The translations under genes were made by a program, and so were the position numbers. From the NCBI GenBank assembly GCA_902729315.2, contig LR746267.1, positions 5,271,386-5,335,385 on the forward strand: 64,000 nt of DNA. The letters are read 5' to 3'. The DNA is from Spirodela intermedia. Its lineage: Eukaryota; Streptophyta; Magnoliopsida; Alismatales; Araceae. The notes beneath the pieces are model-generated. The model was not told the DNA's origin and ran no database searches. It saw nothing but the letters and a program-made list of their open reading frames with translations. Shown piece after piece: positions 45,801-57,400 of this stretch (positions are counted from its first letter, which is position 1; every line of letters begins with the position of its first letter).

Positions 45801-47261
45801 AAGATTATAAAACAACATGGCGAAAGTTGTGATGAAAGGTATGTACGCAGAAATAACGAAAGAATCAAGGGAAAAAGAAGCTTCTGATGAAACACTACGT
45901 AAAATAAAGAATCAAGGGAAAAAGAAGCACAAACATTATGTCATTGGAATGCCAGGGGAACGAGATAATATCCAGTTTGTTAAAGAGAAACAGACAGAAT
46001 GTAAGAGCAGCAGGCAAGGCACTGGAATAGGAGCCTAAAGGGGTTATTTCTGTAGTAAAAGAAATAAATGAGAATCTAAAAGGAAATATTTCCATAAATA
46101 ATAAAAAGGAATTCTCATGTTTTCATAACCATTAAGACTTCTAGAAAACTCAAGCATGGTGATTTAAAGATCCTTCCTACGTAAGAGTTAATAAATAATA
46201 AATCTTATTCTTATAATTTCAGTATACATGTTTAAAAACCGAAGATGGCCCAAAAACTTCCAATGTTAAGGCACTAGCCATCTTGAGGCAAGGCAATGCT
46301 ATCATTGACTGACTTGGTTTATTACTTGTTCCAATGCAAGTGCATCCTTTCTATTCTCAATGTCAAACAATATAAGTGGAAAATGTACTAGCATATGCTG
46401 AAAACCCGCCCTCCCCAGATGTTTATGATTAAAAATCTGAATTATCGGACAACCTGTTCGGATTTATGGCATAAGTTTTAGGCAAAAAAATGAGATCACT
46501 TATACAAATTTGATGAGTACATTAAAAATAGAAATATAGCTTCTGATGGTAGTAACTGCAGTAGAAACAGATAAATACAGCAGAATAATCTATTATAAAG
46601 GAAGCAAACGTGTCCTCAGCAGAGAACTCTCAAGTCATGAAATGGTAAAACTAATCTCATGGTATGGCATGCTAAAAGCTAAATGACTTCAGATAAAAGA
46701 AGCAGTGATGGATTGATCTAGAAATGATATTTAAAATTCTATTTAAGATTGAGCTTCTCAATCAGTAAAAAAGGAAGATATTATAATAATAAATATTTCA
46801 ACCGGTAAGGTCTTCTAGGTCGAAATTCCAATAAGAACGTTTGAGCACATCAAGTTTTAAGATAAAAACGTTACATCATAGTGGCGCATAAGCCTGATAA
46901 CTTAGAATACTCCTTGCATAAATGACATTCAAATTTAACAAACACAAAACACAAGCAACCTGGACAGTTATATCCAACAGGTGGAGATTCCTAAGCGAAA
47001 ACAAGTTTCCTAACGCATTCTCCGAGCAGCCAAAAGATGAAACATGATATCGTAAGATTAAAATATTATGCTATATGAAAATTTGGCAGAGAATATGTTT
47101 AGTCAGAAAGACTTGAAATAAGCACAAATCGCGCGAAAGAGCCGATTTTGAAGCCTGAAAGAGCGATAAACAGACGGAATTGGAGAGAGGAATAACATAT
47201 TCTCAAAGGCAATAGAAGAAGGAATGAATCGCTTATGGATCACCTGGAAAAAGTTCTCCAT
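42839..47261 (-). CDS. ARD: Acireductone dioxygenase (methionine salvage)
   Basis: Seven exons on the minus strand: 47261-47244, 44269-44158, 44067-43973, 43881-43767, 43447-43323, 43098-43028, 42902-42839; 600 nt, 199 residues, all introns GT-AG with compatible phases. The enzyme oxidises the acireductone intermediate of the Yang cycle to 2-keto-4-methylthiobutyrate and formate (Fe form), recycling the methylthioadenosine made during ethylene, polyamine and nicotianamine synthesis; it is a cupin of cytosol and nucleus. Metal ligands visible: His99, His101, Glu105 (EEHLHTDEE) and His144 ([10 protein letters not shown]). Other family blocks are [36 protein letters not shown] and [15 protein letters not shown]. 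Exon 1 is only 18 nt (MENFFQ) and is followed by an intron of about 3 kb; I accept it because phase, donor and family N terminus agree. It is divergent from the PP2C gene. Confidence 0.93.
44270..47243 (-). other. First intron of ARD (about 3 kb)
   Basis: AT-rich, without recognisable transposon ends, coding domains or RNA genes. Apart from its size next to an 18-nt first exon I see nothing to annotate. Confidence 0.55.
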
Positions 47262-48332
47262 GTTCGCTCGCTCTCTGTTTCTCTCTGTTGTTTTTGTGGA
47301 AAGCAAGTCCTCCGCCCCCACCGGCCGTCTTGGTGAAGAATCCATTGTATGGTGTTCCCGGAGAACGTAATAAACTAGCCTACTCCAGCAAGCGGCGAAG
47401 CCGACCGATTCTCTCTCTGTGGGCTCGCCGAGGATCCGTCGTTGGATCACAGCATCATACGGCCAGTTCTCACGGAGAAATCTGTCTCAACCCATACCGC
47501 GAGTAGAGTTACCGACGTGGAAACGAACTGCACGATGGTTCATTGAACCCGGTCAAGTTTCCACAGCGGTTTATCCCTTTTTATTCCCTCCGTTTCCTCC
47601 TGACGCCACGTAATCGAGCCGTCCTCCAATCTTCTCATATATTGTTTTTCTCAAAATTAAAAATCCATATTTCACTTGGTTTATGCTTTATACTTGCCGA
47701 AAGATAAACAGTCATAAAACAGCATGTGGGCCGTAGATGGCAGTTTTTCTAATCCACGTGGCCAATCCAAGGACTCCCACAGGTGATGCCGGCTGTTTTC
47801 CGCACACGTCAGCACACGCGTGGCTGGTAAGGAAGATACTTGATTTTTATCATATTTTCCTCTTAATATTTTCTTCGTCCTTCCACTCTAAACTTAACGC
47901 CTAAACGACATATATATAAGTAATTAACGCGCATTTCTTTAGATTCAGAGAATATCCTAAAGATTACATTCATATGTAATATCCCTTTAAAAATAAATTA
48001 TTTATATACACCTGAACATTATTTCTGAAGGATAATCGTGATTTTCGTAATGATGCAATTTTTTTCCCAATGAAATATAAATGTGTTTTTTGTAAGGGAG
48101 ACGACTGCTGGTGTATGTGTAGGAAGTATGGACGAGGAACTCGCTTGCCATATTTTGATCGCAAAAAAATATGCTATTTACCTAAATCTACTAAAATATA
48201 ATCGGCAAATACAAAATTTTGGAACCCAAACTCAGTCACTTTATTCTCCTCCTCTTCTGCAGGTAGTGTACACGGAGACAGAGAGGGAGAGAGAGGAGAG
48301 AGAGGAGAGAGAGAAGAGAGAGAAGAGAGAGA

Positions 48333-48376
<44 letters not shown>

Positions 48377-48496
48377 GGTTCCTAATGGAATATGCGAGAT
48401 ACAAACTGCCGCGTAATATACCTTGGTTTGAATTCTCGTCAATCTTTCTTCCTCAATGCGCGAGAGCTCTTCGGAGCCTGAATTCTGCTCCTCTCG
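47262..48496. promoter_or_regulatory. Shared upstream region of divergent ARD and PP2C genes
   Basis: About 1.2 kb between the two start codons, so both promoters must lie here or overlap the 5' UTRs. Near the PP2C start is a (GA)n tract (48277-48371) of the kind bound by plant GAGA-binding (BPC) factors. Whether it is a true bidirectional promoter cannot be seen from sequence. Confidence 0.5.
48277..48371. repeat. (GA)n microsatellite, 5' of the PP2C gene
   Basis: About 95 bp of GAGAGA with GAGGAG and GAAGAG interruptions, 125 bp before the start codon. Confidence 0.92.
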
Positions 48497-51400
48497 ATGA
48501 CCGTGCGGCTGATCCTTCTCCTCCTGCTCTGGTCGGCGATATCAGGCTCCTATGCGGCTGAGACGTCTACGTGCCTGACTGTCTACAAGGAGGGTGGAGC
48601 GCCGGCTGTCTTCCGATCCCCCAGGTGCCCCCGGTGGACTCTCTTCCACGAGGAGGACCATGGGCGGGGTCGCTGGTACGGCCAGGTGACGAACTGCCAG
48701 CTAGCGATGCACCAGGGGCGGAGGAGGTCTCAGGAGGACCGCGCCGTGTGCGCCTTCAACGTCCGCATCCCGTCCATCGGTACGTCTGCGTGGTATTTGT
48801 CTCTGATTTGCTTTGATCACAATTATTACCTAATAAAGTTTGTGTTCCGTGGACGAAATGGGGAAATCCGTTAGCGAAATTCTTCTCGACTTTTATTTAT
48901 TCATTTTTTTCGCCTTAGTTGGGAAAAATATTCAACTCTACGCATACCATACTGCTAAAATTATATGTGAAAGAATGATGGTTGTGTGGTTTTGTCTGCA
49001 GATGCCCTATTCTAAAATGATGGTAGTCAAACCATTTAATCATTCAAGTAGCGATATCTCTGGAACGATCACAGAGCTGCTGTAAAGTTCAACAAGAAAG
49101 AAACGAGTGACTGGAATTTAGAACGAAGATGACAAAATTTTGTTGTCGCTGTGCGCTGTAGGCTTGCCGATTTCCTTCTCAAATACTTGATATCCCACTT
49201 TTCTTTGATAAATAAACACAGTAGAACATTTGACGTAGTTACTTCAGAAATTTGATTCAAATTGGATTCTAGCTTCCTTCAGAGAGAGGAAAAAGAGTGC
49301 ATGGTGTTCATAAGGCCTTAATAGGAGTATGTTGCAAGCATTTGTAGAATATTTTTTTCCATGTTTTCCTTTTTATTTATTTTATTGTAAGCCACATCTT
49401 GTATCTTTTATTTCTGTCCTTACATCATTAGTGAATTATATTTTGATCGTTGAGGGCTCCACAGATGTCTTGTGGGTATTGCTTCTTTTAAAATCCGTCA
49501 ACTTCTGCCCAGGTAAAAATTTGTTGAGGAAGGAAGTAAGCGTAGGCATTGTAGCTGTTTTTGATGGACATAATGGTGCTGAAGCGAGCGAGATGGCTTC
49601 ACAACTATTTCTGGACTACTTTTATCTTCATGTGTATTTTCTGTTGAATGGAGCATATTCATCTATCTTCAGAAAATCAACTGAGAAGTTTGAAAATAAA
49701 AGGGTGGGGGATGTGGTGCTTCATGGTGTCAGACTGGATGAGGGCCCAGGCCAAGATAATGCATATCCTGGAAGGTGTGTCGCCTTGCTGTCTTTTTTTT
49801 TTGGTTTGACCACTCTCTCTGGACATCTTTTACTACCGTATATATATGCATTTTCCTTTAAATGATATATATTCATTTCTCCTTAAAAGGTCAACTGAGA
49901 AGCTGACTTACGAAGGGAAAGGTGATGTGATCCTAGAACGTTTCAAATTGGGCACGCAACAAGATCAGCACAATGTGCATCATGGATGGTTCTCATTTGA
50001 TATTATTTTTCCTGTTCTATTTTTTTATTTTGAACTGTGCCATGTTGCATGACTTCGTGTGTTTATTGAAGTTATCAGGTGCAAAATCACTAGTCACAGA
50101 AATGTTGTCGCATGAGTTTTTGTTCGTTCTATTTTACTGTTCACTAAAATCTGTCATTTTTTTCATGTTTGTATGGATGAGTCACGCATGCATCTGTGAA
50201 ATGTTCAAAGTAAGAATGGCATGCATGGTTTTTAAAAGTAAGATTTCTTCAGTAACGTCAGTTTAAGACTATATATAATTGTCCTAAGAGAAGCGGCTGT
50301 GAAGCACTAGTTGGGCTCTGTGAGCGAGCAACATAACTTCATATCAATAGTTTGCAGTCAAAGGTGCTACATAGGGGAGGAACATCTTAAACTAATATTT
50401 ATGGAAATTTGGCGCGACAGATTTGATCTTAATGTCTTTTGGATTCAACAAAGGTTATTATGATCATTGTCTCATCTACCGGGTAAAAGTAATCCGAATA
50501 TGAACTGTTAAAGTTTATTGATTAATGTTCTGAAATGAAATGTTGAGATTCATAATCAGCATCCTCCTTTTTCTCCACGCTTGTGGTGCTAGGTTTGTGG
50601 TACCTTTATGCTCCAAAGTGTGAAAAACTGTCACTTTCATTTATTTTTATCGAAATTTCACAAGTTTGACCACAGGTGTTTCCATCAAAATCATAGGTCC
50701 AGTTGGATATATCCTAAATCATATGATGGGGAACTTCTGTTTGAGATACTAAGGGAATCATTGTTAAGGGCAATCCATGATATCGATGCAACATTCTCTA
50801 AGGAAAGACTTTCCCCCCTATTTTACTCTCTGGTTTTATCATCACTATCTTTTCTTTCCAACCATCTTAAAGACGCAAGTATTCTTCACCTTGTGCAGGA
50901 AGCTTCTCGAAAGAGCCTTGAATCTGGTTCAACTGCCACGATTGTTCTTATAGTGGAAGGTGAAATTCTTGTTGCCAATGTTGGCGACTCCAAAGCTGTC
51001 ATGTGCTCAGAAAGTCGTCATCATCCAGGTCTATGGATACTCTTTTTTTCCGTAATGCAGAGTATAAAATGTTAATATGTCACCCCTTGATTGAAGTAGG
51101 CTGGCGCAACACGAGTCTAATCATTGTCTTTATTGAAATTAATTTTTTGGGAATCCTATTTTTATTAATTTTGCATTACGTTTCCTAGGCAAGAGTTCAA
51201 AGTTTAGGAAGAGGAAACGAAATAAAGACATTACCCTATCCAATGAAGATAAAGGGAGTGTTGGTTTTATGAATCATGCTGGACTTCAACTCTGTGCTAA
51301 AGAGCTGACCAAGGACCATCACCCTGACAGAGATGGAGAAAGAAAAAGAGTGGAAGCTGCTGGTGGATTCGTTCAAGATTGGGCTGGTGTGCCAAGAGTC

Positions 51401-54400
51401 AATGGTGAGTTAGCAGTGTCACGGGCTATTGGTGATGTGCCATATAAAAGGTGAGTTTCACCTTTTTGAGAAGTATTATGGTATCCATTCTTTCTTATTT
51501 TCCGTGAGAAACTAGTCACCTTTTTCCTGAGAAACGCTTGGGTCTTCATATTACATTCGCAGTATCTTTGTTGTGTTGTACTGGTTAGCAATGGACTGAA
51601 AAACATTGCATGAAATCCATTTAGATTGTTTATTCAGTTTTTCTGGTCATAATTTATGAGAAATGAGTAGACTTCTCTCTTTTATCTACCTCAGTTTCTT
51701 CTTCTTCTAAACATCTGTCTTGGATGACAACTTCGTGTGTTAATTGATTACTTTATATATCATCGTATTACTTTATTTTACTTCTAGCTTGAATCCAAAT
51801 TGATGAACTATCTTTTGATGGTTTGATAGTGAGGGTTTGGTCTTAAGCGAATCTCAACATCCATAAGAGTTCTGTGCACTATGATTGATATATGAAGCAA
51901 GTTGTCCCGTTAAACGAGACCCAATGTGTCATTTATATCAACAACATTAGTGTGTGTGAAGTAATGTGATTAATGAGCTTGTTTCATGATTAACATAGAA
52001 AATAGAAAATCCAATCCTTCGAGATTAACACAGAAAGATAAAATTGTGGCCTTGTGATGTAGTTGATAGTAACATCTGTGTTCTAGGGTATTCATTTTGT
52101 GACCTGTAGGCAATTGTTGTGGATAACATCTATTAAGTCCTTATTTGATAATAATTTAAAGTTATTTTCAGGTAAAATAACTTTAAATTATTAGTTTTCT
52201 TTATCTTGGCTGCAATTTGGTATGGGTATTTCACTGCATATTTCTTCGGTATTATGTCTGTTCTTGAGGTGATGGATGACAAGATTTATTCAGTTATTTG
52301 GTTTTTTCATCGGATGATATCTTTAAAAAAACCTGACAGAGTCAGGCAGATAAGATTGCAGAAATTTAAACATGATGTAGGGTTTATTTGATGCACAATA
52401 AGACAAATTAAGGGAATGGTACTCTCTATGATTCTACAAATAAATTTTCCCAGTTGGATGGTCGGTGGATGGATTTCTATTTTTGTTGGAAATGATAGTC
52501 CGGCTTCACTTGCTGGAGTGGGATCTGTAGATGAGATCAGTGGAGTTGGGTTTTGTCTCATGACAGGGTCCACTAGAAACCAAAAGGGGAGGTGGAAAAG
52601 AGAGCTATGACAAACTAGTCGGGAGAGGGAAGAGGAGGACAGTGGATGATGTTGAACGTTGATTGCAATTGACAACTGTGGCAGTGACGTCGGGCTTCAT
52701 GCCGTAGAAGAAATCCTAGAAAGAAAAGCCATTTGTGACAATAAAATGCTTGTGCGACTATATTGATCTAGACGATTACAAAAACTAAGCGACTGTAATG
52801 CAAATAAATCCTGAAACATAAGAGTTCACAAGAAAAATCCTAGAAAATTTGAACGGACCTAAAAATCTTGCTTTTTCAATATTTGGATGAGACATACAAA
52901 GGAAATAGAAACTAACCGTGAATGAAGTTTGTTTTTATTGCAAATATAAATCCAGAGCTAGGTTCTTTATTTTTCTTCAAGCATCTGTCCTCTTTTACTC
53001 TTCACGAATAAACACCTTTGGATTATTAATATTCCATTCTTCTTCATAAAAATTAGGTATGGAGTCATATCTACACCTGAAGTGACGGATTGGCTGCCTC
53101 TATATAATAATGATAGTTATCTTGTTGTTGCATCTGATGGGATCTTTGAGAAACTGACTGTTCAAGAAGTTTGTGATCTGTTATGGGAAGCAAGTTTCAG
53201 AGAAAATATAAATTTGGAGCTTATTTCTACCATGAAACATGTGTTGGCTGATCTACTAGTAAAGGCTGCATTTGAAAGGGGTAGTATGGACAACATGGCA
53301 GCCATAGTGATTCCACTGGCATCTAATATATCTTCTCCAAGGAGAGATGAGGATGAATATGACTCTAAAGAATGTGCCGACTCAGCTCGTGTTTCAATGG
53401 GGAAATATATGAAGTCAGGTGACTCAGCAGTTTCATTATCGCAACTTGATTTTGTATGCTTTTTCGCTGTTGCTTAGATCTTATAATGCTTCTTGTTACC
53501 TTAATTTTTTAAACAGAACTATTTTGAATCTGATTTTCCATACCATTTTAGGATTTTTTGTCTTTGTTACCTGTTACACGTTATTTACATATTTCTAACA
53601 TTATTTTTGATTTTCACATTTATACATCATTTGTTCATTTTAAAAGTTACAGGCTGTGATCTGGTTTGTTTCATGTTAAGTCTCAACTGCTCATTTCAAC
53701 CAGAAACAGTAAAGAGACGTAGAATTTTACATGTAGAGAATGTTGTGCCAGATGAAAAAGGTAGTATATAGAAATCTCAGTATTAGAAATATTTGGACAT
53801 GCGTCATCCTGGACAGGAATACGAGACAAAGGCAATTTCTTGAGTTTGTATCATCATATTTCTGCATATGAAAGTGTCTGGTCCAATCAATTTCTTCAAT
53901 TCTTCATTTTTGTACATGTTATATCATTTTTATGATCATGAGAAGGCATACATTTTCCTTAACTATTATCATTTGAGTATATACAACAATATGCTGTCAT
54001 GAAAGGTAGTGTAGTCTTGTTGTGTCCATGCCATCTTGGTAATAGAATTTTTTTTAGGTTTGGCAAAATATGAAGACATTTAGAATTAGTTCTAAATTTA
54101 TGTCCTCCATCAGCGTAAAAATCTTGAAGATCCGAATAATAGAATCCTCTCTTTCATCCCCACTAGTCTCATCCACTCATTCATCTTGTTACATGCTCAC
54201 TGGAAAGCCTTGTAAAATGTGATAATCTCCCTCCTAAAATGATGTCTATTTCTCTCTGTCTAGAGTCTAGGTAGTTATTTAGCAGGGCTTACAATGGATC
54301 ATCTTGCATCTCGTTATTTAAATTGTTGAATCTCTTTATATATTGACATTTCTCTTGTATTTCGGCCACTGTCCTCCTCATCCTATTCCATGTTATAAAG

Positions 54401-57400
54401 CTACTGCAATAGTGAATGCTAAGGTCTTGCGCTGCCTTGAAGAGAAGCTAGAGGTGCTCTTTGAAGTAGACGTGTACCCACCCAGTAATCTTTGCAGAAA
54501 GTCTTTTTATTCATTCTGTCTACAAATATTTGATCTAATTGCTATTGCATCCCAGGCTTGCAGAAAGTACCATCCATGCTTATGTGGTTCTTTTGATGTT
54601 ACCTGGAATAATATCAGAAACTTTTTTGCTATAGTTGCACCTCAGACTAATAACATCTAACCATATTCCCTCGTCTTTAGTGCCTGATTTTCAAAGCCAT
54701 TTTCTTGAGAAGGCAATATTGAAATTTTTAATAAGAATAATGCCAAGTGCACTAAATTCTTTGCTCTTTAAAATGTTTCTATAGTTCATATCGAGTCTTT
54801 CATGATCTGTAAAGAGTTTCATTGATTGACGAGAAGATGGAGCAACACCTAGTTACCCTATATGTTGAGATAGATGGGAGAATAGATGGGAGAATAGATG
54901 GAACAGCAAAAGAACATCAGCCACCTTTTTAACCATCCTTAATCGCTCACACTGAGGTAGTGCTGTAAATGATACATGCTTTGTGGGTCCAGAGGTAGCC
55001 TAATGGGTCCAAGGTCTAATGGGCCCAAACGACCCAAACTACATCTTAACATTTCTCAACAATATGTGTTACCATTATCATGTTGAAAAGATTGGATAAA
55101 ATAGGCTGTAGTTTCTTGGTGTCTATCTTTGGTATTCTAAACATCGAAATATAGTATAAGGAAAGCTAGACAGTATTGATTTACATAGCATGTGTGTTAC
55201 TCGAAATGGCAAAACATTCTCGTTGGAACCAGTTTAATGACTATAAGTCTTGGTGAAATAATTTTCTTGTTGCAAATAAAATGATGTTTAATTGTGAGGC
55301 CCTTGATTCAATTGTGGGAGATCTCCCATCTCATAGTGTAAAAGTAGAGCTAACCCTTTTTGACATTTCTCTTTACATCAATTGAGCCACTTTGGTGCCA
55401 AACGTGTCAACTTGTAGTTAGTGGGCAGGTGAAGGTGTTTAGAGAATACAATGCATAATAATTTGGAAAAAAATGTGAGTAGATAATGCACGGTGAAGGT
55501 ATCATTTGTGAGTTTTCTTGTGTACCTCACCAAATGTTTTTAGCATAAAAGAAGACTAGAGATTTCTAGAGCATCATTTTTCTACATCATTTGCCAAAAG
55601 GACTATGAATAGAAGCTGTGCTAGTAGCTGCATATCGAAGTAGAATGCCATCTAGAGGTGTTTTTGTTTGCTACACCTTACTTAAAAAGGATTCAAATGC
55701 TTTGACACAAGTATGTTAAAGGATGTTATCTGGATTTGTGATTTCCTCAAGTTTCTAATACGATCCCCTTCTCTCCTCTTGGACAAAGAAAGCCAAACAA
55801 ACAATGTATTCAAAGAAAATAGAGAAAACAATGAATAGACAGGAATTATTTCGAAAGAATTTCCCACTCTCCTTTTCCTCTCTTGACCTTTACCACAATA
55901 CCCTCTTAATCATAGTGGAGGGTATTTATATTGTTTAGCCTGTTCCTATCCTAGTGTTTACTATGAAAACTTCTAGACTATTTTCTTACGGCAGACATGT
56001 CTTTAGGGGTACCGTATCAATACTCCCCCCATTTAAATCCACCTTGTCCTCAAGATGGAAGTCAGGAAACTGATGCATTATCTCTAAAGCTGCTTCCCAT
56101 GTTGCTTCGAATTCGGGAAGACCTGCCCATTTGATTAGGACCTTAGGTCCTATTGTGGGCTGAAGCTTTCAACAAGATTCGGGCTCAAGTCTGTATTTGA
56201 GTTCCTATGTTAAATTTAGAGGCAGGGTTGTACATGATCTTGAAGTCCTGTTGCTCTGCGTAGCTGTGATACATGAAACACTGGGTGAATAGAAGAGTCG
56301 ACTGGAAGATCCAATCGATAGGTTGACTGGCCCACATGATGGAGGACCTTATATGGTCTTTAATACTGTGGTGCCAATTTTTCATTTGGTTTTTTGGCTA
56401 GAGATTTCATCTTGAAAGGTCGAAGGTGAAGGTAGACAAAATCTCCTTCCATAAATTGAACATCTTGTCTCCTTCTATTAGCCTTATATTTCATAAAGGT
56501 TTGAGTGAGATGTAATTGGTCTTTGATGATAGTGAGCATCTGATCTGTCTTGTAGTTATTGATCTACTATAGAAAGAGGTGAGGGGGAAATTCCATATTT
56601 GATAATAGTAGGAGAATCTTGTCCATACAGCACATTGAATGGGGTTGTTTTGAGAGATGAATGGTAAGTAGTGCTGTAGCAATTCTCAGCCCAATGCAAC
56701 CATTTACTCCATTAAGTAGGTTTATTAGATGTAAAACATCTTAAGTTCTCAAATATTTGTTGACAACCTTTGACTGCCCATTGATTTAAGGGTGGTGTGT
56801 AGTACTCATTTTTAATTCAACACCTTGTAATTTGAATAGTTCATTTCCAAAATTACTAGTAAATTTTTTGTCACGATCTGAAATAATTAATCTTGGCATA
56901 CCATGAAGTCGTACCACTTTATTGGAAAAGATAAGTGCAACCTCAGGAGTTGAAAATGAATATTTTAGAGGAATAAAGTGACAGTATTTACTCAATCTGT
57001 CCATGACAACCAATATAGAATTGAAGCCTTTAGATCAAGATAATCTCTCCAAAAAATCCATAGTTAAGTCTTCCCAGATTTGTGTAGGCACTGATAATGG
57101 TTGGAGTAGATCTGCAGGAGCAAGTGAAGATTTCTTGTGTTTTTGACATGTTGCACACTCATCAATATATCTTTTAATTGACTTTTTCATGCTGGACCAA
57201 TAGACATTATTAGAGGCTCTTCGATAAGTTTGAAGAAATCCAACATGTCCACCACTTGGGCTATCATGGAATTCTCTTAAAAGAATTGGAACAAAAATAG
57301 ATTGAGCTGAAATTACCAGTTGTTGCTTATGTAGCTATATTCCTTGCTGCAATGAGTCATGAGAGATGTGCCTGAGGGTCTTTAAAGAGATTGTAAATAA

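Noticed and set aside
47262-48496. Calling a proven bidirectional promoter
   Set aside because: 1.2 kb is long enough for two separate promoters, and no shared core element is evident.
54343-54660. 105-codon ORF in a PP2C intron
   Set aside because: No recognisable domain, no clear splice sites joining it to the PP2C frame, and not in the conserved part of the family.
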